This document shows positions 1 through 9,529 of a DNA stretch of 64,000 nucleotides, piece by piece. The DNA is from Andalucia godoyi (Eukaryota; Discoba; Jakobea; Jakobida; Andaluciidae). Below the pieces are notes generated by a model, which was not told where the DNA came from, made no database searches, and was given only the letters and a program-made list of their open reading frames with translations. The stretch spans positions 74,097 to 138,096 of the forward strand of contig VRVR01000011.1 of the NCBI GenBank assembly GCA_009859145.1, in the 5' to 3' direction. How positions within the stretch are numbered: the stretch's first letter is position 1; the number at the start of each line of letters is the position of its first letter. The translations under genes and the position numbers were made by a program.

Positions 1-159
1 CTTTTCTTTTCTTTTTCGTTTATCATCATCATCATTTTTTTAAATTTCAATTTAATGATATTTTCCCGTGCTTTATTATTCCCGTGCTTTTATTGTCTTC
101 TCGAGTTTCGCCACTGACCCGCCCACACACATTGTATATACCAGTTCGGAAGATTGACG

Positions 160-1353
160 ATGGGAGCGACGGTCCATGAAGAAGCATGGATCACTGCCCT
201 TTGTTTTGTGATCCTTGCGGTCTTCTTGAGCGTCCATTTGATTCTTCAGCATTTGCGGCACTTTACTCAACCGTCATCTCAGAAACACATTGTACGCATC
301 ATCATGATGGTTCCGATCTATGCAATTGACTCGTGGTGTGCCTTGCGGTTTCCGTCGCTGTCAATGTACCTTGATTCGATTCGAGATATGTACGAAGCGT
401 ATGTTTTGTACTGTTTTCTAGCCTTGATGATTGAATTTCTCGGAGGGGAAAATGCCCTGGTGTATCTGTTGTCGCAAAAGCCACCGATGAAGCTCCCTGT
501 TCCATTGGGACGAGTAACACCGGTTCAGCCAGGTCATCGGTTTCTGATGGTGTTGAAGATTGGGGTGCTGCAGTTTGTGCTGATCAAGCCGCTGCTTGCG
601 ATCCTTACGCTTGTCGCGGAAATGCATCACTCGTTTGAAGAAGGGCAGTTTAACCCTGGATCGCTGTATCTGTGGGTGACTACTATTGATAACGTTTCCA
701 TCACCGTAAGCATGTACTGTCTCATTGTGTTCTTCAAGGCCACACACGCAGATCTCAAAGCGTTCCATCCGTTGTTTAAGTTTCTTGCAATCAAGGCGGT
801 CATTTTTGCAACGTTCTGGCAAGGAGTCCTCATCGCCTTCCTTGTCTACTACGGTGTGATCACGGATATTGGAACGTGGTCCGCAGAAATGGTGTCGCAG
901 TCGCTGCAGGACTTTCTCATTTGCGTAGAGATGTTCATTGCATCGGTGTTCCATCTTGCGGCGTTTGATTATCACGAGTTTGTCACGGAAGATGAATCGA
1001 TAGCGAAGCGGCCGGTACTGCATTCCGTCCGCGAATCGTTTGGCATGCATGACTTCTTCACAGATGTGTTCCAGACGTTTGCTGGACTCCGCAGAGGCGC
1101 CGAACGGACGCGCGAGTTGCGCGAGTTCGAGCTGGTTTCGAGCGTTGAGGACATCCCAGAGTCTCCCGTGTACAATGCGGAAGACGGAGAGGTCAGTGGA
1201 TCGTACTACAGTGCCTATCCCTCTGGTCATGCAACCGTGGCCATGACCACAAGCTCGAGTTATGACTCTCAGCCGATTGCGGGCGGCAACCCTTCGCCTT
1301 CCGAACACGCATCATCATCTTCGTATGTCTCTCGCTCTCCCCCGTTCTCCTGA
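160..1353 (+). CDS. TMEM184 / LAZ1 (DUF300, OST-alpha-like) seven-pass membrane protein
   Basis: Predicted 397-residue polytopic membrane protein. Hydrophobic segments lie near residues 11-30, 46-64, 77-97, 132-156, 168-192, 207-233 and 250-270, giving seven passes. The conserved family features are present: the AYVLYCFLALMIEFLGG stretch in TM3 and the VSMYCLIVFF helix followed by a loop of the form KATHADLKAFHPLFKFLAIK. The ~125-residue C-terminal tail is Ser-rich and probably cytosolic. Members of this family (TMEM184A-C, plant LAZ1, OST-alpha) sit in vacuolar, endosomal or plasma membranes; the substrate is mostly unknown. The start is the ATG at 160; the open frame runs a little further back only through a TTG. 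It is the first gene of the window, with a T-rich leader. Family assignment is firm; a transport role is inferred from homologues. Confidence 0.88.
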   Translation: MGATVHEEAWITALCFVILAVFLSVHLILQHLRHFTQPSSQKHIVRIIMMVPIYAIDSWCALRFPSLSMYLDSIRDMYEAYVLYCFLALMIEFLGGENALVYLLSQKPPMKLPVPLGRVTPVQPGHRFLMVLKIGVLQFVLIKPLLAILTLVAEMHHSFEEGQFNPGSLYLWVTTIDNVSITVSMYCLIVFFKATHADLKAFHPLFKFLAIKAVIFATFWQGVLIAFLVYYGVITDIGTWSAEMVSQSLQDFLICVEMFIASVFHLAAFDYHEFVTEDESIAKRPVLHSVRESFGMHDFFTDVFQTFAGLRRGAERTRELREFELVSSVEDIPESPVYNAEDGEVSGSYYSAYPSGHATVAMTTSSSYDSQPIAGGNPSPSEHASSSSYVSRSPPFS

Positions 1354-1879
1354 AGGATCGTTCCCCCGCCCTTTTTTTAATTGAATTATTTTCAGTTTCT
1401 TTTTATCGCGTCATCGTTTCTAATTTATGCTTTCCAATATTCGTGTTCATGCAGGAATCGTGTTCTTAGCAGGTTTCATGTTGGAGGGTCGTCCTCGAGA
1501 TGACGAAAGAGATTCCTGATTTCGGTTTGTCCTGCTGTCCTCATAGTCTCTGCTTGCTTCTTCTCAGCATCCCCCCTAAGTCATGAAGTGTTTTCGACGG
1601 CGTCGTTTCCACCGCGCTGATCGCGCGCGCACCACCTTGATTTTTTTGATTTGTACTGTGTTACTTCGTATTCTAGATTTCTGTAAATTAAATTATGACT
1701 GTTTTGAATCCGTGCGTCCTGCTGCGGGAGAACGAGTAACGACACCAATCCTCTTGACGTCGTCGCCGTCGTCAAACCAATCCAATCCAACCCAAATCAA
1801 ATCAAATCAAATCAAATCAAATCAAATCAAATCAAATCAAATCAAGCCAAAACGAAACGAAACGAAACAGGGTCCATTG
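1354..1879. other. Intergenic, with AAATC pentamer array
   Basis: Lies between two convergent 3' ends. It holds about ten tandem AAATC units at 1794-1845 followed by short AAACG units. I see no gene; an open frame across the array is low-complexity. Confidence 0.6.
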
Positions 1880-2343
1880 TCATTCTGCCAGAAAATGCGA
1901 CACTTCGGACCGGGTGCTGTAGCGAACATGGACCTCTGCGCCACTCCACTCGGACAAGTGCAAGTTCTCAATCGCCTGGAATGCATCGTCAGCATCATCA
2001 AACGCAATCAAAATAGCCCGTTTTGCTAATCGCCGTCACAGGAAGGAAAAAAAAAAACCAACAAAAAACAACAAGACAAGACAAGCAAACGTGTGAGTTT
2101 CAAGCCGTGTTTAGAGAAAAAAACAAGCGATGTTGGCGTGCGCTCGAGAAAGCGAAAGAAAGAATAGGAGAAAAAAAAGTAAAAAGGAATTATAAAATAT
2201 AAAATAAAATTCATACGGGTGGGAATCACGACGACGTGACTGATGGGGCCAAAGGGCAATGCCAAATTGTACGCCGAGGTCTCGTCCAGTTCTTGTTTCG
2301 CATTTCGCAGCTTGACGACTATCACCCTCTTTTCGTCCAACAT
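1880..2343 (-). CDS. Small single-RRM RNA-binding protein (two exons)
   Basis: Split gene on the minus strand. Exon 1 is 2343-2217, the intron 2216-2026 (191 nt, GTATGA...TTAG), and exon 2 is 2025-1880. The join gives a 90-residue protein with no phase conflict. It consists of one RRM fold: beta-1/RNP2-like VIVVKLR near residue 8, helix 1, PFGPISHVVVIP (beta-2), RNP1-like RAILIAFDD, helix DDAFQAIENL and a final strand GAEVHVRYS. The pattern is closest in my memory to the N-terminal RRM of cyclophilin E, which has a very similar PFGDITDIQIP segment. No PPIase domain follows. The usual aromatic residues of RNP1 are replaced by aliphatic ones, so RNA binding may be weak or the domain may bind protein. 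Annotation without splicing would miss this gene. Confidence 0.7.
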
Positions 2344-2694
2344 TGCCACGGTACTCTCGTTTCTTCGCGAGGCTCTCTGTCCGCTGTCGTGCCTGCGTGC
2401 GTGTGAGCTTCTTTTCTGCGAGGAGAACAAGACAAAGCAAAACGAAAGATGCTTTTTGTCAAAAAGAATTAAAAAACGGACTGTAGTGCGAAGGCCCCGG
2501 TGACATGCAGCATCAATTGCGTCTACAAGGCTGTGCTCGCTGAATCTCGTGTCTCCTCCTCGAGCAGTTTCTGCATTTTGGATAATTTTTGTTGTTTGGA
2601 TTTATTTTTCGTGATCTACATCGTGTCTAAGCGATTTTGATATGAAGAGAGAGAGAGAGGGAGATAGGGAGAGAGTGTGAATGGGAAGTACCGG
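2344..2694. other. Divergent promoter region
   Basis: Separates the RRM gene (minus) from the next plus-strand gene. It contains a short GA-rich microsatellite at about 2643-2675. No further gene is seen. Confidence 0.5.
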
Positions 2695-4767
2695 ATGAAT
2701 AACGCACCTTTTGAGTTTCCCTTTCCTTTTCCTCATCATGAAGATGTAGCACAAATCGGAAAAGGTTTGAAGGCTTCATTTGGTCTCCGAGCGGTCGGAA
2801 GTGTGCAGCTTTGCGGGACAGTGCCATCGTTTCGCCGTTTCTCCCCGTGTTTCGAGTCCAGTGCGGTCCATCAGTTTATGCACGTGACGAAGCGGGACGA
2901 AATTCCATCCTTCCTTCACTCTATCCCAAGAGAAGCGATCGAATACTGTGAGAAGGCGGTTTTGGCATCTGTGCATGCTCCGAAATTGCGCTTCTCAAGG
3001 AATTTTAGAGGCAAGAAGCTTGCGGTGTATCCAGATCCGCACAACGCTTCTGTTCCAATATGGACGACTATCCGCGGTCGAACTGCGAGGACGGAAGGAT
3101 CGCTGTGTCGTTTCCGACAGGGCTGCAAGTCTTCCTTGAAGCCGTTGTTCGTGGGCTCCGATCTCTGTTCCGTCAGTGCGGTGCAGTTTTACGACCATGC
3201 TCCGTTTCTGGCAGCTGAAACGTTGGGTGGAGCCGTGCTGGTGGCAAAAGACCAGTCCGTATGCCCCGTCGACGAGATGGACATGGAGGCCGTCTACAAG
3301 CCCAGGCTTGGGTCTTCTACAGAAATTGCGGTGGATCTGGCGATGAATCCCGTATTTCCAGAACTGTGTCTTCTTACGTCTCAATCAAAGTTGATAACAA
3401 TGCCATTGGATGCATGTGCCACTTCGTTTTCGGCTCGTCTGAATCTCCATCAGGATGCTCAGAACCGAGATGCGGCGGTTCTCTACGGCTCCCATCCTCG
3501 GTCGGTGTACATTATGACGCGCAATAGCCTCGTGGAGGTGGATACGCGGGTTGCCAAACTCACGTCTGCTGTCCCGAGAATGTCCCACTCTGGCATGGAT
3601 GCTCTCCAGTCTTTTATCCGTGCCAAACAGAACCCGTTTTTGCTTGCTGTTTCCCACGACAACGGCGTGTCGGTATTCGACACAAGGTATTGGTCTCAGC
3701 CCCTCCACAAATTCGCTGGCCATTTGCATGGCATCGAGCTCCTTGCATTTGTCGATACGGATCGCGTCGTCGTCGGCATGAATGAGAAGTCGCAGCTTTT
3801 TGGGATCGGACTTTCTCCCGCACTGCCTTTCCTTTCACCCACATTTCCACCTCGTACCACCCTTGAACTGGACCGTGCTGCAGGCTCGTGTGTATTTTCA
3901 GATCCATCAGATCCGAATGGAGCATTCGTGGTGGGCGTTCTTCTTGAAAGCGGAATGCTGTTGTCGCAGATGCTGTCTGTGGACTTCGATTTGGACAGCC
4001 AGCAAATGGATTTGGAAACTCCAGAGCTGTCGATTGAAGTTCCTCAGTCGTATTTGTTGGATCGCAATGCTTCTAAATCCTCCGTTCCGGATGCTCGCTC
4101 GACCTCCTCCGATGCATGCGTTCCGCTTCACATCGAAACTGATGTGCTTGACAAAGTTCTGACGGCCACCAGTGGGTGCGAGTCCTTTCTTAGTTCAGAG
4201 AGCGATGTCAGTGTTGGAGACGACATCCTTCTTCCTGTTCCGCAGGAGATTGCCCAGCAGATGTCGCCCGAACCCCGCAGTTCCTCGTGGGCTTTCGACG
4301 GATCCAGTCGCTTGTGGATCCCTCCGTGCTTGCTAGGTTCCGCGGAGGTACCGCCGATGATCGATATCGCCCAAGAGACGGCTCCTCCCTTCTCTCACCG
4401 TGTTGTTCGTTTAGCGGCTCGCGACTTTTCTTCTGAATATCAGAGACGCAAGATCAAGTCTGGGGGAACTACTTCTGGTTCGGATTCTGAACGTCGGCCG
4501 GGTCAGGCCCTCGAGAAACTTCGTTCGGAGCGCCGGCGCAGGATTGGAAGCAGGTACGAGACGAGCGATGCGTCACACCTTCTGTTGGGCCAAATTCTGC
4601 ATTCCCAATCCGAAGGAGCATACGACTCTGCATCCGATCCCAATCGGAATTCTCCGCGCACCCTGGCTCCAAAACGCAAGCGCAAGCGTCCAGAGCGGTC
4701 TGTTTTTGACGCCGATGACAACAATCTTCTTTCCTCGTCCTCTACATCAAAGCCGCGTCGTCGATGA
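2695..4767 (+). CDS. WD-like protein, possible Pol I core factor subunit (TAF1C/RRN6-like)
   Basis: A 690-residue protein. The central part looks like a divergent beta-propeller: about residues 160-400 contain repeated strands such as SVYIMTRNSLVEVDTR and LLAVSHDNGVSVFDTRYW followed by PLHKFAGH. The C-terminal 150 residues are disordered and basic, with KRKRKR near the end. Propeller plus basic Ser-rich tail resembles RRN6/TAF1C, the SL1/core-factor subunit that places RNA polymerase I on rDNA promoters. This is recognition from pattern, not a clear motif match; a generic WD40 scaffold is the main alternative. The start is the ATG at 2695; the frame is open slightly upstream only from a GTG. 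A (CA)n(CT)n microsatellite begins directly at the stop codon. Confidence 0.45.
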   Translation: MNNAPFEFPFPFPHHEDVAQIGKGLKASFGLRAVGSVQLCGTVPSFRRFSPCFESSAVHQFMHVTKRDEIPSFLHSIPREAIEYCEKAVLASVHAPKLRFSRNFRGKKLAVYPDPHNASVPIWTTIRGRTARTEGSLCRFRQGCKSSLKPLFVGSDLCSVSAVQFYDHAPFLAAETLGGAVLVAKDQSVCPVDEMDMEAVYKPRLGSSTEIAVDLAMNPVFPELCLLTSQSKLITMPLDACATSFSARLNLHQDAQNRDAAVLYGSHPRSVYIMTRNSLVEVDTRVAKLTSAVPRMSHSGMDALQSFIRAKQNPFLLAVSHDNGVSVFDTRYWSQPLHKFAGHLHGIELLAFVDTDRVVVGMNEKSQLFGIGLSPALPFLSPTFPPRTTLELDRAAGSCVFSDPSDPNGAFVVGVLLESGMLLSQMLSVDFDLDSQQMDLETPELSIEVPQSYLLDRNASKSSVPDARSTSSDACVPLHIETDVLDKVLTATSGCESFLSSESDVSVGDDILLPVPQEIAQQMSPEPRSSSWAFDGSSRLWIPPCLLGSAEVPPMIDIAQETAPPFSHRVVRLAARDFSSEYQRRKIKSGGTTSGSDSERRPGQALEKLRSERRRRIGSRYETSDASHLLLGQILHSQSEGAYDSASDPNRNSPRTLAPKRKRKRPERSVFDADDNNLLSSSSTSKPRRR

Positions 4768-4811
4768 CACACACACACACACACACACTCTCTCTCTCTC
4801 TCTCTCTCTCC
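4767..4811. repeat. (AC)n-(CT)n microsatellite
   Basis: About 11 AC units run directly into about 11 CT units, starting at the last base of the preceding stop codon. Confidence 0.9.
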
Positions 4812-5000
4812 GCGGACACACACTTGCCCGTCCGGCGTTTGTTAAATATTGGGATGTCGTTTGTTGTTTGCTTCCCCATTTTTGTTCCCCTCCTCTTTCA
4901 CGGGTGGCCTTGAAATGTATCTGATTGAACGACACGATATTTTAAAAAATGAAAGTAAAAGAAAATTTACTGTATTCGACAAACAAAACATGCATTGTAT

Positions 5001-5294
5001 TCAATTTTTTGGAAGATAGTCTTTTAGGATCGTATTCACCTTGAGAAACTGGCTCTTGTATGCTTTGATGCAAAAAAACTGCTCGGGAGTGTACTTGTAT
5101 CCGGATCCATGGACGAATGGTGCGTCAAACGTCGTCCATACTTGCTGCTCGTTGAAAAACAACGTCTCGTCTCTCCACTTAAACTGAAAAACACACCGAT
5201 TATCGCCATTATCAAACACAATATCAAGGATCTTGTCTGCTCCTGACGGTGTGATCGTAACCGTCAGTGGACCTTCCGTAATTATCTGACTCAT
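5001..5294 (-). CDS. Small orphan protein, beta-rich
   Basis: A 97-residue open frame with an ATG start. An in-frame TAG lies seven codons upstream, which supports this start. Alternating hydrophobic residues (LTVTITP, ILDIVFDNG, CVFQFKWRDE, TLFFNEQQVW) suggest a small beta-sandwich. No signal peptide, TM segment or catalytic motif is visible. I do not recognise a family. The 3' end faces the preceding plus-strand gene. Composition is like its neighbours, so it is probably real, but the call rests only on an ORF with protein-like composition. Confidence 0.5.
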   Translation of the reverse strand: MSQIITEGPLTVTITPSGADKILDIVFDNGDNRCVFQFKWRDETLFFNEQQVWTTFDAPFVHGSGYKYTPEQFFCIKAYKSQFLKVNTILKDYLPKN

Positions 5295-5512
5295 CCAGTT
5301 TTTTCGTCCGTCCTACCTGCCTTGAATACTGAAACGCTCCTTGGTCCTTACTGATTGATTAGGTTTGACTTCTTTTGGGAGGCTGCGGCAAACCGGTGGG
5401 TTCCTCGACGAGCTGCCGGACTGCGCTTCTTTGCGGCCGTAGTCATATCGCAAGTCTCTTGATTTTCCTGTTCAGCTTTTTGAGCGTCAGTGTTTTCTCT
5501 CTTTTTCTGCTT

Positions 5513-5822
5513 CCGCTCGCCCAAAACATGAATCATGATTGGTCATCGGGCAAAGCGACAGGTCCAAGCCACATGTATTTATTTATTTATTTAAATATTT
5601 AGAGCGAGCACCAACTCTTCAATGCAGATTGCTCTGCATCAAAGAGCTATCGCAACCACGAGTTTCTTGGTTCTCAGCATCTTCGGGCATGGTCGGTTTG
5701 AGCTTGTTGGAAAGACCCCTCTTTGGAACCATGGGATGTTTTGGTTCCGATGAAAGGTGCTGCTTGGGGGGGTTCGACAATAATAATAAAAAAACTCAAA
5801 CAGAAAGTATGATGGAAAGAAT
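5513..5822 (+). repeat. Structured ~310 bp element, copy A
   Basis: Near-identical (about 98-99%; four substitutions and one 2-nt indel counted by eye) to 21896-22202, same orientation. Flanking DNA beyond the core, to about 5965, is recognisably related to the copy B flank but heavily diverged. The shared core starts with a CCAAT-type ATTGG, then a TATTTATTTAAATATTTA tract, then a segment rich in perfect short hairpins. Confidence 0.9.
5601..5795 (+). ncRNA. Candidate structured ncRNA, copy A
   Basis: Downstream of the TATA-like tract the sequence can fold into successive stems: CTCTT (5615) with AAGAG (5646) enclosing ATGCAG/CTGCAT around a 6-nt loop; AACCA (5654) with TGGTT (5672); AAAGA/TCTTT (5711-5724); GGAACC (5725) with GGTTCC (5748). 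In copy B the third stem changes A-U to G-U, so pairing survives. I compared it from memory with U1, U2, U4, U5, U6, U3, SRP, RNase P/MRP and 7SK RNAs and found no match. Ends are approximate. It could instead be a non-transcribed repeat. Confidence 0.4.
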
Positions 5823-6001
5823 AATAGAAAGGGAAAGAATGAAAGAAATTCTGGACTTGACCTACTGTAAGGAAATCGCGTCTCCCATAAGTCCAAGAGT
5901 AAAAAAGCTTCCGGTATGATGTTGTTTGTTTGACGTTCGTTGTTCGTACACAAAACGGTCAACCGTTGCATAAGAGGGAGCACTTGTAGTGGTGGGTTGA
6001 A
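5823..6001. other. Leader of exportin-4 with diverged repeat flank
   Basis: Contains degraded similarity to the region after copy B (for example the CTTCCG and GGTCAACCGT blocks near 5907 and 5957). No gene seen. Confidence 0.5.
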
Positions 6002-9000
6002 ATGGATTTTCAAGCTACGCAGCTCCAGTTTGAAGAAGCGTCTCGTGGTGCAGCGGTCCAGTCCTCGAGTCGTGAAAGTTTTGAGCGATACTTGCTTGAA
6101 TGGCGTCATGCACGCCGTGCAGATTCGTTTTGTCGACATATTCTGGAGAATTCTCAGGTTCCAGAAGCTCTCTTTCATGCTGCACTGACCTTGAATTCGT
6201 GCATTGTGCGAGAATGGCCGTTGTTCTCTAGTTCAGAAAAACAGGAGTTGAAGCAGTTCTTGATCATGTACCTGTTGCAAAGGTCTGCGCTGGTTCCTTC
6301 ATTTGTTAAGTCACAGGTGTACAGGGTCTTATCCGTCATGATTAAGCGGTCGTGGTTTGAAGAGTCGGCGGAAGCAAAGAATGGATTCTTTATGCAGCTG
6401 ATGAGTGCGCTTTCAGGATCCGATATCCAAACCAGAAATGTCGCTCTCGGAGTATGGAATTCGCTGATTGACGAGTTTTCGTTTCGAGGAGCTTCCGCAC
6501 TTGGACTCTCCCTCGAATTTCACGAGCAATGTCGATTTTCATTCCAGGAAGGCTGTCTGCTTCCGCTGTTTGTTGCGCTGGCCGAGCTGCTGTCCGCTGC
6601 AGTGCAGCCAACGAATCCAGGAACTGTCGATTCGTCTGCGGATGTGATCGCGTCTTATGTCAATTTAATGTCGAATATCCTCCAGTGGGAGTTCATAGAA
6701 AACACTCAAAAGGCTGCGTACCTTCGAATGCGAGACCGCGGATCGACGTATGCATCGGCGTCGACTGCTTTAACTGCGAACGCCGTCGTGCGACCTCCGC
6801 AGTCTTGGAGGGCTGCGCTGGTGAACGCAAAGACAGTTTATGCACTGTGGTCTGCGCACCAGATTCTGTTTTCTTCTCCAAAGCATGCAGAGATGCCATC
6901 GCATCGCGTGCGAGAAGCGATCTTTCAGATGTGCTCCGTACGCGATGACTTTTTCACACAAGAGAGCAGCTTGTCGTTTGCAACAATGTACGTCGAGCTT
7001 GCACTCTCTCTTGGAGCGCTGTTCTTTGGGTACGCCAAGGCGAACGCAGATTCTGACGTCTGTGGATCCCTGCTCTATGATTCTGCTTTCCTGCTACGGA
7101 AAACATTTACGCACTTCCGGATTAATAAGAGCATGCTGAACTTGCTCGGTTCTGTGCGAGACTTTGCTGTGCAGTTGGTCAACTTTAGGCTAACGGACCA
7201 GACGTATGTGGACGACTCCGTGATTGGCGATGCACTGGAGTTGATTCTGGAAGCATGGGGAGAGATCGTCGCAAGTTACATGAATGTGCACTACCAGACT
7301 CACCGGTCCGTGCTTAATGAAGATCTGTACCAGCAGTTGCGCACTACTCTCCCGACGTACTGCGGCGATGTGTCCAAATCGTATTTGATGATGCAGCTGA
7401 GTCTTGGTCGCAAGGAGGTTCTCGAGTTACTTGGTGTCACGCAACGAAAGCAGGATTCGTCTCGCAGAGAAAAGGAGTGTGACGTGAAGGACGAGGAAGA
7501 GGATGCAGAAGAATATGTTATCGAAGATCGTTTGTCTTCCGTAGCCATTCTCGCGCGCCTGGACCCAGCAGGGATATTTACGTGGCTGGATCAAGCGTTT
7601 GGTCAAGTGACCACATCCTTGCTGCGTTTTTCAGAGATGAAAGTCGAGGATTCGACAGAGCTTGTGCTCTCCCAAGAAGATCTTTACTGGTGCATCATGT
7701 TTGCAGGGCATATCTTTGCGGACGATTGCGATGGCGAGACCCCCTCGCTATCGGACAGTTTTGTTTCATGGGCATCGCAGATCCCTGCATCGGAGGCTGC
7801 GACTTGCCCCATGTTCTCCGTTTTTGCGCGAATTCGGCAACTGGCAGAGTGGGAATTCTGCGGTCACTGCAACGGCCTTTCCTTTTCCGCACAAGCACCC
7901 CCAAACCCCTTTGTTTTAAATTACATTTCTCCTCGAATTTCCGAGGGTCTGTCTTGGTTCTTCGCAAGATGGATTCCCACGTATTTGCATGTTGATTTTG
8001 ACGAAATCATGACGTCGTCTGTTTCTCGCGAGTCTCTTCAGTCTTCTGTGTTGTCGCTTTTCACAGCTTCATCTCCGTATTCGTTTGAATTGGTCAACTG
8101 TCTTTTGGTCCGGTTGCTGTTTTGTCTGCAGACGATGCCGATGGAACCCGCAATAATGGACGCCCAGTGTTCGCTGCTTCAACGCTGCGCATCCAATTCT
8201 TCCATTGCACCGGTGATTGTGCGACTGCCTCTCTTTTGGTCAATTGTCGACAATGTGGCATCGAGCCGGGATGCTCACACCTTGGAAGTTCAACGGCAGT
8301 TGTACCGTGCCTTCGTAGAAATGTGCTCCAGTACTGGCTCGATTGAGGAAACCCAGCAGGCGCTCCAACGATGCCTAGCGCCTCTCCGACAGTTGGTAGA
8401 GACTGCGATATTTGGTGCACTTGGTGTTCAGGCAGACGGCACGTTCTCAGTTGTGCCTTCTGTGGAGACGATCGCGCGCAAGAAGGCGGTGGTTTGCATT
8501 GGCTTGGAACGGCTGCGTGGTGTTTGCCGTGGGTTTAATATGTTCCCTCGTCTGCAAGCATACCTCCCTCTGCTCGCCGGCCCGCTCTTCCGACTGTATC
8601 GCGATGACACCATGGTGTTGTCGTCCATCTCGCGGTTCTTCAAGGATTTTTGCGATGTCCAAGTCGGCTTTCTGGAGCCACAAGAATACATGTACACATG
8701 CAAGATCGTGTTGTCTCTCTTGCAGACGGCCCGTGATTGTGGGGTGGGGACACGCAAGAGCAAGGATGATACGGCCGATGATGATGTCATGATTCTCACG
8801 TCGTTTGTCGAGATCTTGTCGCATTTGTCGTCGAAATTCTATTTTGATGGCTCGTCGTCTGGAAACATTTCGGATGCAGAAGTCGAGGCTGTTGAGAAGG
8901 CGTCGACAGACGTGTTGTTTGAAGGTTTTGCATTGCTGATCCCGGTCCTTCGGTCGTCAAATCGATTATTGTTTGAGCACCTCGATCTGTCCTCCAGGTT

Positions 9001-9529
9001 TTTCGAGCTCCTGAATCAGACCCTTGATGTCCACACTGACAAACTAGCATCCATTTCCACTGGGTTGTTCTCTGCTCTGGTTGACACGGTGCACAATGCC
9101 TTGAACGTCCCGAGCAAGCTGATCGTCTCCAACAGCTTGGATGCTTGGTATGCTTTACTCAAGCATCACATCCAACAAGGCAGCCTTGCGCCGCAACTGG
9201 AGTACAACCCGCTTTTGTTCGAGCAATCCATGAGCGTCCTCATGCGCTGGGCAATGTTTGACGATTTGGATGCTTACCTCGTGAAGTCTCTTTCCCAGTG
9301 CATTCTGGCCCTTATGGTGTGCAACCAGACTGCCTTCCAACGATTCGCAGAAACCATGGTCAGTCAGGAGCAGTCGTCGCCGTACCGCGACCGAATGCTG
9401 GGTGCATTTCAGCGCATTGCCTCTGTCTCGGGATTCCGGCTTTCGATTGACAAGGATTCCCGAGAGAAGTTTGGGAGTGTCTTTGCGGGATTTATGGAAG
9501 AGGTCCGTGCGTTTGTCCGCACAAACTAG
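6002..9529 (+). CDS. XPO4: Exportin-4 (importin-beta family nuclear transport receptor)
   Basis: A 1175-residue all-helical protein, close to the ~1150 residues usual for exportin-4. The N-terminal region carries the family pattern: FCRHILENSQVP, then a helix ending in CIVREWPLF, then FLIMYLLQRSALVPSFVKSQVYRVLSVMIKR, matching the HEAT repeats of XPO4 rather than XPO7. An acidic insert (KDEEEDAEEYVIEDR) lies near residues 495-515. XPO4 exports eIF5A and some other cargoes with RanGTP and can import others. The start is the ATG at 6002, and no intron is needed. The 3' end faces the MLF gene. Family assignment is strong; cargo is inferred from homologues. Confidence 0.9.
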   Translation: MDFQATQLQFEEASRGAAVQSSSRESFERYLLEWRHARRADSFCRHILENSQVPEALFHAALTLNSCIVREWPLFSSSEKQELKQFLIMYLLQRSALVPSFVKSQVYRVLSVMIKRSWFEESAEAKNGFFMQLMSALSGSDIQTRNVALGVWNSLIDEFSFRGASALGLSLEFHEQCRFSFQEGCLLPLFVALAELLSAAVQPTNPGTVDSSADVIASYVNLMSNILQWEFIENTQKAAYLRMRDRGSTYASASTALTANAVVRPPQSWRAALVNAKTVYALWSAHQILFSSPKHAEMPSHRVREAIFQMCSVRDDFFTQESSLSFATMYVELALSLGALFFGYAKANADSDVCGSLLYDSAFLLRKTFTHFRINKSMLNLLGSVRDFAVQLVNFRLTDQTYVDDSVIGDALELILEAWGEIVASYMNVHYQTHRSVLNEDLYQQLRTTLPTYCGDVSKSYLMMQLSLGRKEVLELLGVTQRKQDSSRREKECDVKDEEEDAEEYVIEDRLSSVAILARLDPAGIFTWLDQAFGQVTTSLLRFSEMKVEDSTELVLSQEDLYWCIMFAGHIFADDCDGETPSLSDSFVSWASQIPASEAATCPMFSVFARIRQLAEWEFCGHCNGLSFSAQAPPNPFVLNYISPRISEGLSWFFARWIPTYLHVDFDEIMTSSVSRESLQSSVLSLFTASSPYSFELVNCLLVRLLFCLQTMPMEPAIMDAQCSLLQRCASNSSIAPVIVRLPLFWSIVDNVASSRDAHTLEVQRQLYRAFVEMCSSTGSIEETQQALQRCLAPLRQLVETAIFGALGVQADGTFSVVPSVETIARKKAVVCIGLERLRGVCRGFNMFPRLQAYLPLLAGPLFRLYRDDTMVLSSISRFFKDFCDVQVGFLEPQEYMYTCKIVLSLLQTARDCGVGTRKSKDDTADDDVMILTSFVEILSHLSSKFYFDGSSSGNISDAEVEAVEKASTDVLFEGFALLIPVLRSSNRLLFEHLDLSSRFFELLNQTLDVHTDKLASISTGLFSALVDTVHNALNVPSKLIVSNSLDAWYALLKHHIQQGSLAPQLEYNPLLFEQSMSVLMRWAMFDDLDAYLVKSLSQCILALMVCNQTAFQRFAETMVSQEQSSPYRDRMLGAFQRIASVSGFRLSIDKDSREKFGSVFAGFMEEVRAFVRTN

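Noticed and set aside
418-1308. Long minus-strand frame (296 codons) opposite TMEM184
   Set aside because: Shadow of the real gene; no domain-like composition.
1583-2029. Plus-strand frame across the AAATC array
   Set aside because: Repeat-derived; overlaps exon 2 of the RRM gene on the other strand.
5348-5536. Basic 32-codon frame (MTTAAKKRSPAARRG...) upstream of the 5001-5294 gene
   Set aside because: No acceptor joins it in frame with the downstream ORF; low-complexity basic sequence, at best an upstream ORF.
5513-5822. tRNA- or SINE-like B box (GGTTCGA) in the duplicated element
   Set aside because: No matching A box at proper distance and no T-run terminator; a TATA-like promoter is a better fit.
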